The notes: generated from the sequence alone by a model not told the origin. 55,682 bases of DNA from Phoronis australis (GCA_002633005.1 NMRA01000029.1:1289009-1344690); one strand, 5' to 3'. Positions 1-11,469 are shown, numbered from the stretch's first letter. Program-made: numbers and translations.

Positions 1-173
1 AAAGGCTTTGCTACGACCACGTAATGTTCTTAAAGAATCAGCATGTAGATGTCTAACTTTCGGAACTTGAATGATACTAAATCTTTTCAGAAGTGACTCT
101 TACGAGACCTTTACTAACACTTTTTAAAATGCTTCGCAATGACCGGCTAGTTTTGAAAACATTGTAATTCCAG

Positions 174-446
174 AATTGAATGCTGTCTCCGGCATTACCG
201 TGAGTAATCAAACGAACACGTCGTTAGTTGTGTCTTGGAAACCTCTGCGAGGCAATGGCTTGTCTTACACACTTAACTGCAAACCCGATGGCAAGGCATC
301 AGATACGCCAGACGCTGCTATTTCAACGACGACAGCGACTTGTCGACGATTGACGCCTGGAACCTGGTATACAGTGATAATAGGCACTGCGAAGCCAGGT
401 TGGGACAAGGAATATGCCAGCCTTCATGATAGCAGCACGAAGACAA
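174..446 (+). CDS. Gene A exon: FN3-like domain 1
   Basis: Internal exon of gene A encoding one fibronectin type III-like domain of about 90 residues. It shows the FN3 hallmarks: an early strand ending in SLVVSW, then GLSYTL.C, then a late L.PGTWYTV.I strand. The acceptor is ttgtaattccag ending at 173 and the donor is GT at 447-448. Two bases precede the first full codon (TTG, 176) and one base remains at the end, so the exon is phase 1-1 and can be inserted or removed without shifting the frame. It would lie in the extracellular stalk of a polycystin-1/REJ-like receptor. It is most similar to the exon at 1221-1496, with which it also shares intron sequence just upstream. No start codon or signal peptide is visible, so the 5' part of the gene lies left of the window. 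The open frame beyond 446 is intron read-through. Confidence 0.82.
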
Positions 447-1220
447 GTACTATCTGTTCACTATTAATGTTCCCTGTGATGGTTTGGTTAGAGTTCTTTT
501 AACGAATTCACCAACTTCAATTTAATAGAGAGTAAGCGTTATTTGACGCATTCCTTACGAAGAATATCCGCGTAAAGGTTAATATGTGTATGGACATCTC
601 TAGGAATTAACAGTACACCGTGTTTAACTTTGCTGACTGCACTATGCTTTAATGTGAAAAAGTGTCAGATTTTATTGTTACAGGTTTTTGTTATAAAAGT
701 TAGTTTAAAACCAAGCGTCGTATTCTTCTTACAAAAGTGCTAAACACTGAACGTACATGTATTTCTGAGGCTAAAACCATTTGCATTTGTTATGAAAAAT
801 TCTAGGCTCTGATTTTTAAATACGTTTTGCCAAAGATTGATCTGTAATGAATGCTAGTAAAATTTTTTTACCCTATTTATAGGCATTTTAAAAAACATTT
901 TTTTTGAAAAACTTATGTTTTATGAGGATCTGAACATTTTGAAAAACTGAAACCAATTTTAGAAATCTCATAATTCGCCAAAACCCCAATTTTCAACGAA
1001 AAATGGAAGACCATTTTTGTACAAACACCCGAGACCCCGCCTTGATATCAGCATATGAAAAATTGAAGACCAATTTTTAAAAACATCCCATACCCCGCCT
1101 TGAGCATGGCCTAGTCAACGTGTTACTTCGGTACTTGAAAAATACCAAACCTTCGCGAGCCTTTTACTAACATCAAGTGCTTTGCTACGACTAGCTACTT
1201 CTAAAACATTGTGATTCTAG
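447..1220 (+). other. Gene A intron with short tandem repeat
   Basis: AT-rich intron. Positions 998-1056 and 1057 to about 1108 are two imperfect copies of a 59-bp unit (gaaaaat.gaagacca followed by an accccgccttga tail). The 115 bases before the next exon resemble those before the first exon (factttactaac-like and gctttgctacga-like blocks). The tandem duplication of the FN3 exon therefore included flanking intron. No other coding signal was seen. Confidence 0.6.
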
Positions 1221-1496
1221 AGTTGAATGCTGTCTCCGACATCACCGTGAGTCAGCGAACAGGCACGTCCTTGGTAGTGTCGTGGAAGCCTCCGCGAGGT
1301 AACGGATTGTCTTACACAATTAAATGTAAACCCGATGGCAGTGACCGAGGGATTTTACAAAACATTGCTCCTTCAATGACGACAGCCACTTGCCGACAAT
1401 TAATTCCTGGAACCTGGTACACTGTGGCGATAAGCATAACAAAGGCAGGATGGGACGAAGAATCTGTCAGCCTTCGTGATGGGAGCACAAAGACAA
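1221..1496 (+). CDS. Gene A exon: FN3-like domain 2
   Basis: Second FN3-like exon, encoding about 91 residues and closely related to the first: LNAVSDI, SLVVSW, GLSYTI, GTWYTVAI. The acceptor is gtgattctag ending at 1220 and the donor is GT at 1497-1498. The exon is phase 1-1. Spliced to the first exon, the split codon is AAG (Lys), and the join reads from the end of one domain directly into the start of the next. It is probably the product of a tandem exon duplication. It is likely one bead of the ectodomain stalk. The open frame continuing to 1516 is intron. Confidence 0.83.
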
Positions 1497-2189
1497 GTAC
1501 TATATCTTTACCTTAAATGTTGCATAAAATAATTTCGGTAGGCTTTTGAATACATTGACCAGCTTCTTAAAAGTGAAGTACCGAATCATAGCCAAGAGTA
1601 ATTTCCACATACATTTATAACCCTCTTTCACGAAAAAGCTGATAAAAAGAAGGCTTGGGTACGCTACAAAATATTAGGATTTCAAACCAAGTCAATACAA
1701 ATTCTTGTTGAATTCCATAGAAAATAATAGTCTTTTGGAAAAGCTGTCTTTTTAGAAACACTTAGCAAAAAGAAGGAGCATTCACAGCAGAACAAATTTT
1801 GTATGATCCAGATGCTCAAAATAAAATGCCAAAACTGCACTCCGGTTTTCTGGCTTAGCGTTTCGTTTTCATTTTATGTAACTTCAAGAATTTTTCATTA
1901 GAATCGTATAAGTCCTATTACCTCAGAGCTTCTCAAGCGAATTTAGAACATTTAAATACAATTCCTTACAGACTGTTGGATAACAGCGTATAAAGCATAA
2001 CGGCAGTTAACTATTACTCTGTGAACAAGTACATTTTGGATTACTCAATTTTGAGTATAAACTCGAGATTTCGAGTTCAGACTCGGAACGAAAGACGTTA
2101 GTGACCATATCTTCTTTTGGAACCTCCAAGACACTGTTATCAGCCCCCGTCGTTTCTGACTGTAGTCGCTGTGTGCTGTTAGACAGCAA
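1497..2189. other. Intron, no feature recognised
   Basis: Gene A intron sequence, AT-rich. From about 2040 to 2110 there is a cluster of CTCGAG/ACTCGA-like words (aaactcgagatttcgagttcag) that recurs elsewhere in the window. Nothing else is supported. Confidence 0.4.
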
Positions 2190-2823
2190 TTCCGAGGTTC
2201 ACAGCGTCATACACATCGCAAACACATCTCCTCGTAGTACGGTGTCAATGTTGATCTCGGTGACATGTAGCAGTCTGACATCTTCTTTCCTCTATCATGT
2301 CTGTCGTCTTTTGCTGAACCTCTGGGTGTCTGGCATGACTGGTCGTTCTTGTGACATTTTTCCTGACCACTGAGTACGCGTTGTGTACACCTCGTGTACT
2401 TCAAATCTTTGCAGAGTTACACTCAGCTGCAAACATTTCGGGTTTAAGGGCTGCTGGCGCCGTCTCATGTTCCATTCTTTCATCCCCCATCTGGAGTTCA
2501 GCCTTTCTAACCTCTGCAGCCCGGGCCTCAGTCTCCCAGACTAGTCGTCGTTCCGTTGCCGCAGCAGGATCAGTCACGTGGGCTACTATCCTCTCCTCAG
2601 CCTCGCAAGCTTGTTTTCTCTGTTCAGCTGCAGCACCAGTATAACAGCGTAGAAACAAATGCGTTGTCAGCAAACTCCTAAAAATTTTGAACGCTGAATC
2701 GGAAAACATCGCAACCATATCCAAAATTACGTGAGATGTTACAGCTGACACTGAACAGATGTTGTGTCTTGGAAACTGCATTCTTAGGATGGTATTCAGG
2801 GTAGAGTTCAGAAATGAGAACAC
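2190..2823 (-). mobile_element. Possible retroelement gag remnant (Ala/Glu/Arg coiled-coil)
   Basis: On the minus strand an open stretch encodes a strongly charged Ala/Glu/Arg/Lys-rich segment with heptad-like spacing (AAAEQRKQACEAEERI, TEARAAEVRKAELQ). Its other frames are also open but less biased. Such sequences occur in the Gag N-terminal region of invertebrate LTR retrotransposons, but they also occur in unrelated coiled coils. No zinc knuckle or protease motif follows. It is antisense to gene A inside an intron. Weakly supported. Confidence 0.25.
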
Positions 2824-3481
2824 GTTATTTTGACTAGTCTCGCCACTAGACAGCTACTAAACTTTTTTCGACCGAATACAATATATTTTATGGATTTTAA
2901 CTTCTTTGTTAATGGAGCTTTTGAAAAGCAAACAAGGGGTTTACGTCAACTCATGATCGCTTTGTTATTGCTGTAGTCAGACGCTCGCCAGTCGAATTGT
3001 AAGAAACAAAATTGCAGGCGTTCGGGTACCCATTGCACCAGACGTGCGCATGCCGCTAAGGTGGACCCATTGCATTGATCAACATGGTCATTTTTATGCT
3101 TTTTTAAAATATACATGCAGTTAAAACGGAGCTGGGGAGATAGAGGCACGAGTCCAGAGTCTATTAATGTGCCCAGTGGTTTTGGAACCCACGACCTTGA
3201 TTGAAAAGGAAGCGGACACTTATTTCAAATATCCACCTTAGACTACGTATTGATTTCATCAGGTGTTGGTGTGAGTCAGCACTTGGAAGACTAACCTTAT
3301 TTTTCATTGTTCGGATCTCTTTTAGATGGCCGATCCAATGTTTGTTTACAAACATCTTTTCGATAAAACTACCATACAAAAAGCTGCTGGTTATTAATAA
3401 CACGTATCCAAATCCTTCACTTTCATGAGAAGTATGTAATGTTTTGGAAAGTTCACAAGCCCCTAGCTTATGTTTTGGGAA

Positions 3482-4045
3482 CTACAAGTATTTCTTTATC
3501 GGACATCTTTTNAATATGTTGTAGAGTGACTGTGTGAATATTGGGACTGCGTCATTTATGTTACTTTTGTTAAGTATATCAGTCCAGTTGAATGTGGTTA
3601 TGTCAGAGCGCAATTTGTCCATGTTAATGAGGTTGTAATTCCAGATCTTCTTCATAATGTCTGGTTCTTTAGGTGGGCAGTTGAGTGTGAATGTTGTTTC
3701 TATAACGTGGTGGTCTGAGTCACCAATGGGAGGCCTTACAGAAGTGGATTCAATTAATCCGAGATTGTTTGTTATACATAAATCAAGGCAAGAATGTGAA
3801 TACTCTGTTAAACGTGTCTGCTCGTTTATTAGTTGTATACAGTCATTTGTGAGGAGAATATCGAATAATTCGAGACTGGCTTGGTTGTCATTGTCTTCAG
3901 AGTACCAAGTACTATTTCTTGCGTTAAAATCCCCGTTGATAACAATCGTTTTATTACTTTGAGAGAGTTCTTCGGACATCTCTAAGTACAAAACAAACTC
4001 TTCACTGCTACCAGTCAGTACACAAATACATCTCTGGTACAGTGA
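3482..4045 (-). mobile_element. Non-LTR retrotransposon fragment: endonuclease domain
   Basis: The minus-strand reading frame encodes the C-terminal half of an APE-type (EEP) endonuclease of a LINE-like element. It contains the GDFNARN..W motif, the LDLCITN strand, and the PPIGDSDHHVI motif with the catalytic SDH. This is the usual ORF2 N-terminal domain of CR1/Jockey/L2-like elements. The frame continues upstream to about 4045 beyond the first in-frame start. An ambiguous base at 3512 interrupts it, and the linker and reverse transcriptase that should follow are missing, so this is a truncated, dead copy. It sits antisense within a gene A intron. Confidence 0.85.
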
Positions 4046-4117
4046 ATCTTCTGAGTTTGTGCGAATATTGAATTACTAGCTACGCTCAGCTAATGATGTA
4101 AAGTTTATGTTGTTTCT

Positions 4118-4361
4118 AAAATGTTCGTGAGTCAGAAAACGAGCACGCTGTTGGTTGTGTTTTGAGAGCCCGAGCAAGGCAAACGAGCGTCCTACACAAT
4201 TAGCTGCAGCCTTAGGGCAGTGATTCATGGACTTTCAAAACGTTGATGCTTTCTTGGCCAGACATGCCAAACATTGACACCTACATCCTGGTGCGCAGTA
4301 ACCACTCCGACAACAGACGGGGTCAAGGAATGCACTGTCTCCCCGATGACAACAAGGCAAG
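4118..4361 (+). pseudogene. Dead FN3 exon of gene A
   Basis: Nucleotide similarity to the FN3 exons at 1221-1496 and 6070-6345 is clear from gtgagtcag.aaac through the cacgctgttggttgtg and cctacacaattagctgcag blocks, down to gacaacaaggcaag. The copy is inactivated in several ways. The acceptor ctag has become ctaa and the first 20-odd coding bases are gone. The codon for the conserved FN3 tryptophan is TGA (4163-4165). Indels disrupt the second half, and the donor GT is lost (gcaaga). It would be skipped in the mature mRNA. Together with its intact neighbours it shows turnover of FN3 exons in this gene. Confidence 0.75.
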
Positions 4362-6069
4362 AGATAATTTGCATATGCTCATCAGTTGTTATTGCTAATC
4401 GTCCTTTATTGTGTACAAGGCTTCAACGGTTATTTCTAGGAAGAGGATTTTCAGTATATATCATTTTCAAGTGCCAACTCGTAAAACATAGACTCCCCTT
4501 GAAAAGAATTCAAATAACCCCACTTTTGACAGTTTTTGTCATCGGCTGATATTTTTGCGGTCTTCGTTTTATCCAATAGCTCATCAACTTTATCTGCTCA
4601 ATCATGTTTTCAACTCTCTATGCATTCATCCAAAAAACCGTAATTACGACAGTAGCACTGTCAAATTGTTAAAGCTGAAGTTTAGCTCATTTTCGTAACC
4701 ATTACTCACACTATTAAGTGACAACGATGTTCCATTTTGTCTGAAGATTTCCAGACTTGGTGCCAGAAACGAGGCAATGTCCGTCAACGGAATCTGTCTA
4801 GGTCTTGTAGAGATCTTCAAACAAATTCGGCATTACAAGAATTCCGTTTGTACTACAATAGTTACCCTCCAATGAAGTATGGCAAGTCAACCCGAATTAA
4901 TGAAAGTTGTAATTCTTTATGCCTTCACCTACACATATTGGTCAGGTAAAACTTACTTGTTTGGCCCTTTATCGTAACCTCAAAGGTATTACGGAGCCAA
5001 GTTGGGTATCACCCTTAGACCCGTATTCATGACCGTGTTGGTGTTGGAGAGAAGACTTGGGGCAGCTACAAACACGGTGGGGGATAATCGAAGATATAAA
5101 GTCCTGTAAAAATCCAGGTCTACAAAACTCTGCACTGCCTAGTACAGAAGAAAAAACTCAGGGTTGTGGCATGGGCGGCGCACCATAGGGGAATGGGGGG
5201 ATTTGCTAAAACGTCCCACTTTTTAGTGCGGCGCCACCCATGGTCTAAGGGCGGTGTACCACAGGGGCGCTATAACCCCACTTTTTAGTGCTGTGCCGCC
5301 CATGTGTGCAGCCTGTCAGAATTGGGAAGGGAAGAATTACCAATTACTAACAGGTAATAAATATGGCTTGAATGATGGAAGAACATCGGAAAGGATAGCA
5401 AAACAGGAAAAATGTCATGTGACACGTCATATTTGTCACATAGATGGCTCATATAAATCGCATCGTGCAGCGCTATTCCCCAACACCACGTCACGGTACT
5501 TACTGTACAAGGTTGAGTGATTTAGGGCGGAACGTTTTCGACACAAAATTAATTTTTAAAAACATTTGGTACGAAGTAGGTTGTGTTACTCAGTAATTTG
5601 ACTAAGCAATCACAGAGATAAAGAATTAGCGTGCAAATTACACTTTATGCACCTCCAACCATAACAAAATATTGTGTTGACATCCGCCAATATTGAGCGT
5701 TCAGGTCAAAAGCACAGTTGGTTCTTGTCTAAGGTTTTTGCTTGAAAACAGATCCAGTGGTGCGTTACTTAGCTTCAGTTGCATGATTTTTCAAGAACTT
5801 TTCATCTGAAACGGGCAAACGATTCGAGGGAGCTTTCCATACATCGGTTGGTGTTTCAAGACATTTAAGATAATGCTTACCTTGGTGCAGCTTTTTAAAA
5901 ATAAGAGAGCATGGCTCTAATTGATACGGATGGACTTTGTTTTCCCTCAGTCGATGAGCACAGGTTTGAGAACGAAATCAACAATGCCTTTTTGTTTTAT
6001 AATTCTTTGCAGTCGTGACTGTTGCAAACCCTTTGTGAACATTTTATACTTTATTACATTTTCTTCTAG
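4362..6069. other. Gene A intron with GC-rich repeat
   Basis: No exon recognised. Positions 5170-5304 hold the GC-rich repeat described separately. The rest is AT-rich intron with only short chance open frames. Confidence 0.4.
5170..5304. repeat. Imperfect tandem of a palindrome-ended GC-rich unit
   Basis: Two imperfect copies of a unit of about 60-70 bp. The first runs from catgggcggcgcacca to gcggcgccacccatgg. The second runs from gggcggtgtacca to gtgccgcccatg. The core ccactttttagtg is shared. Each copy begins and ends with inverted versions of catgggcggc, so each could fold into a hairpin. This resembles the GC-rich tips of small DNA-transposon derivatives, but no family can be named. 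Confidence 0.6.
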
Positions 6070-6345
6070 GGTTGATTGCTGTGTCTAACATTGTCGTGAG
6101 TCAACGAACAAGCACATCGCTAACTGTGGCTTGGACGCCTGCGAGAGGCTTCGGATTGTCTTACACAGTTAGCTGCAGACCCGATGGCAATGATTCAGAA
6201 ACGGTGGTAGACGTTGCTCCTTCGCTCACCTTGGCGACTTGCCAAAAACTGACGCCTGGAACTTTGTTCACCGTAACGATAACCACTATGAAGGCTCACT
6301 GGGAGAAGGTGTCTGCCAGCATTTACGATAACACCACGAAGACAG
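6070..6345 (+). CDS. Gene A exon: FN3-like domain 3
   Basis: Third intact FN3-like exon, about 91 residues, with the conserved SLTVAWTP, GLSYTVSC and LTPGTLFTVTI strands. The acceptor is ttcttctag ending at 6069 and the donor is G|GTAGTT with GT at 6346-6347. It is phase 1-1. Spliced from the exon ending at 1496, the split codon is AGG (Arg). Spliced to the exon at 13029, it is GAT (Asp), and the frame stays open across both joins. It is more diverged from exons 1 and 2 than they are from each other. Confidence 0.83.
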
Positions 6346-8479
6346 GTAGTTTATAACAAAATGTAGATCTTGACTAATAAACGAATTTCATAATGTGTTG
6401 TGAATAGGACTCATCTGGTGGTCTGAATATTTACTTGCATTTCTAGTACCTGGGAGACCTGTCGTCTCCTAGTGGCGGGAACACTGGTCACATGGGAACT
6501 CGTTTGATTTATTACCAGTCACCATTTTGACTTGCTGCGCAATATAGCCTCATTTCCTATTCGACTAAAAAGTGCTGCTGGGTGTGTTTCCAAATGTTTC
6601 ACCCTTGTGTTTTAGAACGCACCCACGTTCCTCTTTTTATATCCGATTAATCCACTTTTTCAATCCAGGTGTCCCAATTTTATTCGTACATTTGACAAGT
6701 ACGCGACACAAATATGGTGTTAACATCTGTCCTCGATTCCTTGAAAATCGGTAAATAAAGTGTAAGGCTTACTACTGCTGATATTCATCGAAGGCATTGT
6801 GAAAAACGTAGCCAAAAATTGGAAGAGAAAGTCTTGAATCAAGTTTGAAAGCTCACATTTTCCCATTCCATTATTTATAAAGTGACAACTACGTGGCAAA
6901 CAATAAACTCTTGACAGACGAGATCGCATAATCAACTATGAATAAAAACGAAGTCGCATGACGCATCACGCATAAAATGCTGGTGAGGTGTTGAACACTG
7001 AACGGGGACAAGTAAAAATATGGTCACAGGGGCGCTCTGGGATGAAGCACAAGGTAAACATTTGAAAAACGTTCGACTTCAAGGAAGTGAAAGAAGTTTC
7101 AAAGTTTATAAACAAAAATATGAGAATTACATTAGAAATTGCTCTGTTTCACTCGGTAAAAACAAAAGTTCGAATTACGTCTCAAAAATCGGCTCATATA
7201 TCCGCTCTACTCTATCCTGTTACAGACAAGAGAGTGTGTATAATTATGTGACATTTTCTTATTGGTAACAATATAAAATCCTTTCACAGCAAGTAACAGT
7301 AAGAAATACTATGTCATCTGCTTACGACTGCTAATATTTGTTTATAGGCAACTAAACATGGCACAATGGAGTTAAAAATTCAAGTTATAAGATGGTTATG
7401 ACCGTTTTGTGAAATTTGGGCTGAGAGATAGGAGCCTAGTCAAGCTTATGACGATGGCATAATACACTGTGTAATTGCAATAATCACGCCAGCCAAATTA
7501 AGCAAAGAGGGATGTGTGCACATATAGGTTTTTGTGACTTTCGAGGGTAACGTTGTTAATTTAATGAAAAAAGAATGATGTTCAAAATATTAAAATTTGC
7601 CAGATTGTATCAAGTGTTGGAAATTTTCCAAAAAAAGTTTGCTTGATGCTGTACATGTAGATTTGAATGTAAAGCTATGTATGAATATCTCGACGTATGA
7701 TCTTAGTGACGTCATTGAGAGGGAGATAATTACCCAAACTAAAACATACTTCTGAAAATGATTTGAGAACTTCTGATTTCATATGGCACAGTCACGCAAA
7801 CGTCTGTCAGTCGTGGTGATTTAGACTGTGCTCGAATACATTATAATTTATGCTTACGAGTTTCTAGTTCAAGTTCGCACTTGAAGAACCTTATATTCGT
7901 GCTACAAACTCGAGTAAAAACTAGAAATTTCGAGTTCAAACTGGAACTTTTAGCCTTAATCTTAGGTTCACCAACTGCAAACTAGGACTAATAAATTATC
8001 CACGTAAGTCATTATGTACTCGAGCAATTATCTTGAGTTCGCACAAAAGCAGAGTAGAAAATGCCAAACATAAATTCGAGATCCATTTCGAGTAAAAAGG
8101 TTAAAGAACGGGTCCTGGGCAAAATTGGAACTTAAAACCCATCACTTATACTGGCCATTCTTTACACGACCTGGCTGGATGCGAGGTATAGTCTGGCCTC
8201 TGATACCTTTTTAGCTCTACTCTTTGGAACACTTTTGACAGCATATAAACTGTATTTTTAAATGTTGGGGTTTTTTCAGGAATCATAAGAATGCTACAGT
8301 GCTCTAAAAGAAAAATGACAATTGCTTTCGCAGTCTTCATTTATACAGGCGGATTTACTTAACTCTTGTAATCATTTTTGCAGCTTCTTTGGGTGAGAGT
8401 GCTTGCACAATGTTTTTATCTATCAATTTATTTCCGTAATAAAGGTCATAGGCAAACAAAAGAACAACATGTAACATAC
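6346..8479. other. Gene A intron, no gene recognised
   Basis: A large intron (the whole gap between exons is 6346-13028). From 7850 to 8100 there is a run of CTCGAG/ACTCGA-like words embedded in AT-rich sequence. Short open frames here lack domain signatures. Confidence 0.4.
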
Positions 8480-8700
8480 TTAAGAGTGCAGCAAGCTACT
8501 ACGGAAAGCGCAAAATACATGCACATATTTACATAGATTGACTCGTATAGTACCATCACTTGTTGACATCAATATATTGAACTCGGGATATCTATCACAG
8601 CTTAGAATTAAATGATACTTGTCTTCGGTAACATTGAGGCATAATGGACACACTCTGTTTGCCCTGGGTATACTCAAACTTGCCAACCGACAAAATATTT
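8476..8700 (-). mobile_element. Non-LTR retrotransposon 3' fragment (zinc-finger tail)
   Basis: The minus-strand frame encodes R.CPLC....EDKYHLILSCDRYPEFN. This matches the C-terminal CxxC...H...C motif that follows the reverse transcriptase in many LINE-like elements (typical form R.CP.C....ED..HFLL.C..Y...R). Only about 68 codons remain. It is antisense to gene A and inside an intron. It could be the tail of the same kind of element as the endonuclease fragment at 3.5 kb, but the two are not contiguous. Confidence 0.6.
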
Positions 8701-8928
8701 GGCTTTTTCACACACGTTGAAAGTATCATATTATCAAATTCTATTGTGATTTTTCACGCGACATAGCCACTAAAAAGAAATGAAAAGGCTTGACTAACAC
8801 ATCAAAAACGATAACAAGACTTCGAAAGAGTTCTATCTAAGTCTTTCTAATTTCTTTTGAAAACTTCTCCACTCTGTGCACATTCGCACAGCCTGCTTCC
8901 TACAAATAACTCAAACGTTCTTAAAAAC

Positions 8929-9165
8929 CATGTGTGCAGCCAGCCTAAAAATGGGGGGGCTCGAATTTTTGAGATTGTCGACCTTACGGGGTACGCGCAG
9001 AGATGTGAATTGTGCATTCGTTTGTAGTGGACTTTTATTCTCTACGTTTTCGGACTTTTTGTTTCTCCGAGGCGTACCTTTTTGCTAAATAGGGGGGAAG
9101 GGGCTCCTTCGAGTCCCCAGAGCCCCTCCACTGGGTTCCCTCATGAAAATACTAGTAGTGGAATT
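8929..9165 (+). repeat. MITE-like repeat, copy 1 (inverted partner at 9240-9470)
   Basis: A non-coding repeat of about 235 bp with a gcagccagcctaaaaatgg end, a G-run followed by gctcgaattttt, and an internal cggactttttgtttctc block. Its reverse complement is present at 9240-9470 and a further copy lies at 41395-41690. The recurring termini and lack of coding capacity suggest a non-autonomous DNA element. Confidence 0.7.
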
Positions 9166-9239
9166 CCGTGAAAAAATGATCGACATTGTTATAGTTATGG
9201 AAGTATCAGATACATTGCCTTTGCATAATTCATAAATGG

Positions 9240-9470
9240 TGGTCTGCATGTGCGCATCCAAGCGGGGCTCGAGGGGCGAACGAAGTGGGCAAAAAGATCC
9301 GCCTCAGAGAAACAAAAAGTCCGAAAAACTGGAAAACGAGAAAAAAGTTCACTAATAAGGCTGGAGTTACCAAAATTTGACGAATTCACAATTCATAGCT
9401 CTGAACGTACCCTGCTCCACGTTCTCAAAAATTCGAGCACCCATTTTAGGCTGGGTGCATGCATGGTCTG
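9240..9470 (-). repeat. MITE-like repeat, copy 2 (inverted)
   Basis: Reverse complement of the repeat at 8929-9165. In this orientation it reads gcacccagcctaaaatgg, then gctcgaatttttgaga, then cggactttttgtttctctg, in the same order. With copy 1 it forms a large imperfect inverted repeat with a spacer of about 75 bp, so the intron RNA of gene A could fold into a long hairpin. The open frames reported across it are by-products of the repeat. Confidence 0.7.
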
Positions 9471-10089
9471 CAAGGTCTTCAAACTTCCATCCTTCCGATG
9501 GCAGTCTGTTGTGCTGGCTTCATGCACATCGTTAAAAATCTAATCAGGAAGAATGACATCTACTTCCACCTTCGGGAGCCCCTCCAAGATGTGACCTTCC
9601 TTACCATACATTAGAGACTACGATTTCACAAAAACAGGAACAGAAACAATCGATTTCCACAACTGGGGTCCCTTGTCCTTGATCGACACCTTGAGAATAA
9701 TGCATCGAAATGTAAAACAGCTAAAGGTGGATGCCATCAACTGGTACGTTAAATATGAAACGATCTGTAATTTGAAACATAAAGCAGAAAATCCCTGAAA
9801 GAGCGATCCTAAATTGTCTTCTATTTAAAGATATCGTGGTCCATTTTAGGACAACAGTGAGTCCTTTTAGATACAAATCCCAGAATCACCTAAGATACCC
9901 TGTCACGTTTTTCCCCATGTGTGATTGGATGCAGGTTGTTACAGACCGGTGCTAATAGCTTTCGGTGCGACGATAGACTGAAGATTGGCTCCAGTTAATC
10001 CCGTATTAATTTCCACCGTACGTTCACAAGCTTACTCAAACAAAACGTCCACCTAATGTCTGTTCTACGCTCCAGCCAGGGTTGCAAAA
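9471..10089. other. Intron, no feature recognised
   Basis: Part of the large gene A intron. I see no domain, RNA gene or clear repeat here. Confidence 0.4.
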
Positions 10090-10860
10090 CCACACGCTCT
10101 GTCTCAATCTTCGGTAGTGCCACTGCTTGCAGGTATCTGGTGACAAAATCTACCACCCTGAGAATGTATTAGTTTCCATTGTCGGAAACTGGAGCTATAG
10201 GGCCAATCGGATCGATTGCAGTCCTCTTGAGAGGCTCCTCCATAAAAGGCCTTTCTCCCAAGGGTACCTTGGTCACTCGACCTTTCGGGATTGTCTTCTT
10301 GCAGATGCCGCATGATCTGCAGAACGGGTCACTTCTGATGCCACTCCTGGCCAGTAGAAATTGCTGGTGATACGGCCAGTTGTGTTTCTAACACCGAGGT
10401 ATCCACCGAGTATGGACTCATGGGCAACTCTTATCAAGGACTTCCGTAAACTGTTCGGCACGACAATATGTTTCACCTCGTCACCGTCTTTTTTCTTGAA
10501 CAACCTCCATCACGTATGACCCCTTGTTTTTGGTCTGTCGCTGAACTTTGGCTTCAGCTGCCTCCCACAACTTTTTCATTGACGAATCTTCATGCTGGGC
10601 GTCTTTGAACTGTGTTAGTTCCACCTCTTTTATGGTCGGAGATACAGCTAACGGCTTGATATCCGCTTTTTGTCGCTCTGCCTGAGCTCTGGTAGTCACT
10701 GCTACAGCTTCCCCGCTGGATTCATCAGGATCCGTTCCTACCGACACGTCGGCCACCTCCTCTCCCTCTAGAGTTGAGGTCACTGGGTTCTTTCTCTTGG
10801 GAAGTAGTACCCTTGTGAGAGTTATCCTTCTAGAATATTCCACACTATTCTGTAGTAAAC
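10090..10860 (-). mobile_element. Ty3/gypsy-like pol fragment: linker and integrase start
   Basis: On the minus strand the sequence encodes, in order, a linker with VTTRAQAERQK (the region between RNase H and integrase in Ty3/gypsy elements), then the start of the integrase zinc-binding domain (HIVVPNSLR....VAHES..GGYLG...T..RI...FYWPG), then, after a frame change near 10310-10280, the second Cys pair and the beginning of the integrase catalytic core (GPIAPVSD followed by a VDFVTRY-type strand). Reverse transcriptase, RNase H and most of the integrase core are missing. It is a dead fragment, antisense to gene A. The part from 10169 onward recurs at 11793-12884. Confidence 0.82.
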
Positions 10861-11261
10861 AAACTACGTCATCACTGTGCTGACCTCAGCAGTTATGCCA
10901 ATCAATAACACGAACACAACAATAGAACAAAATAATAAAACTACGAACAGTGCCAATCCACTCCTGACATGCCCCTGACATCCCAGTCAAGCATAAATCG
11001 TGAATAATGCACATTTTTGTACATGGAAATTCAGTTTCTCGCCATTGGCTATCATGTTGCCGCATTAGGTTGATATCGATTTGTTTAGTGAAGGTATGAA
11101 TATAATATGTTGGCAATGTGTTATTACATACCTCAAGTTTTAGATTGCATACTCCTTTCCAAACAGGTGATCGCTGAAAGCATAGATTGACGTCTTTTGA
11201 GGTTGACAAATGACATACATGTATCACTGAATGCCTAAGGTATACTATACGTTGAACATTT
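10169..11261. repeat. 1.09-kb duplicated segment, copy 1 (ends at gap)
   Basis: Nearly identical, with a few substitutions and single-base indels, to 11793-12884. Copy 1 ends exactly where the run of N begins and copy 2 continues into unique sequence leading to the next gene A exon. It includes the gypsy fragment and about 400 bp beyond it. In that extra part a minus-strand open frame (10886-11227) is present in both copies, but it matches no family I know. Confidence 0.9.
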
Positions 11262-11469
11262 NNNNNNNNNNNNNNNNNNNNNNNNNNNNNNNNNNNNNNN
11301 NNNNNNNNNNNNNNNNNNNNNNNNNNNNNNNNNNNNNNNNNNNNNNNNNNNNNNNNNNNNNNNNNNNNNNNNNNNNNNNNNNNNNNNNNNNNNNNNNNNN
11401 NNNNNNNNNNNNNNNNNNNNNNNNNNNNNNNNNNNNNNNNNNNNNNNNNNNNNNNNNNNNNNNNNNNNN
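11262..11469. other. Assembly gap (208 N)
   Basis: A run of 208 N. Translations that cross it are meaningless. It separates the two copies of a 1.09-kb duplication, with 323 bp of different sequence (11470-11792) between the gap and copy 2. Confidence 1.
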
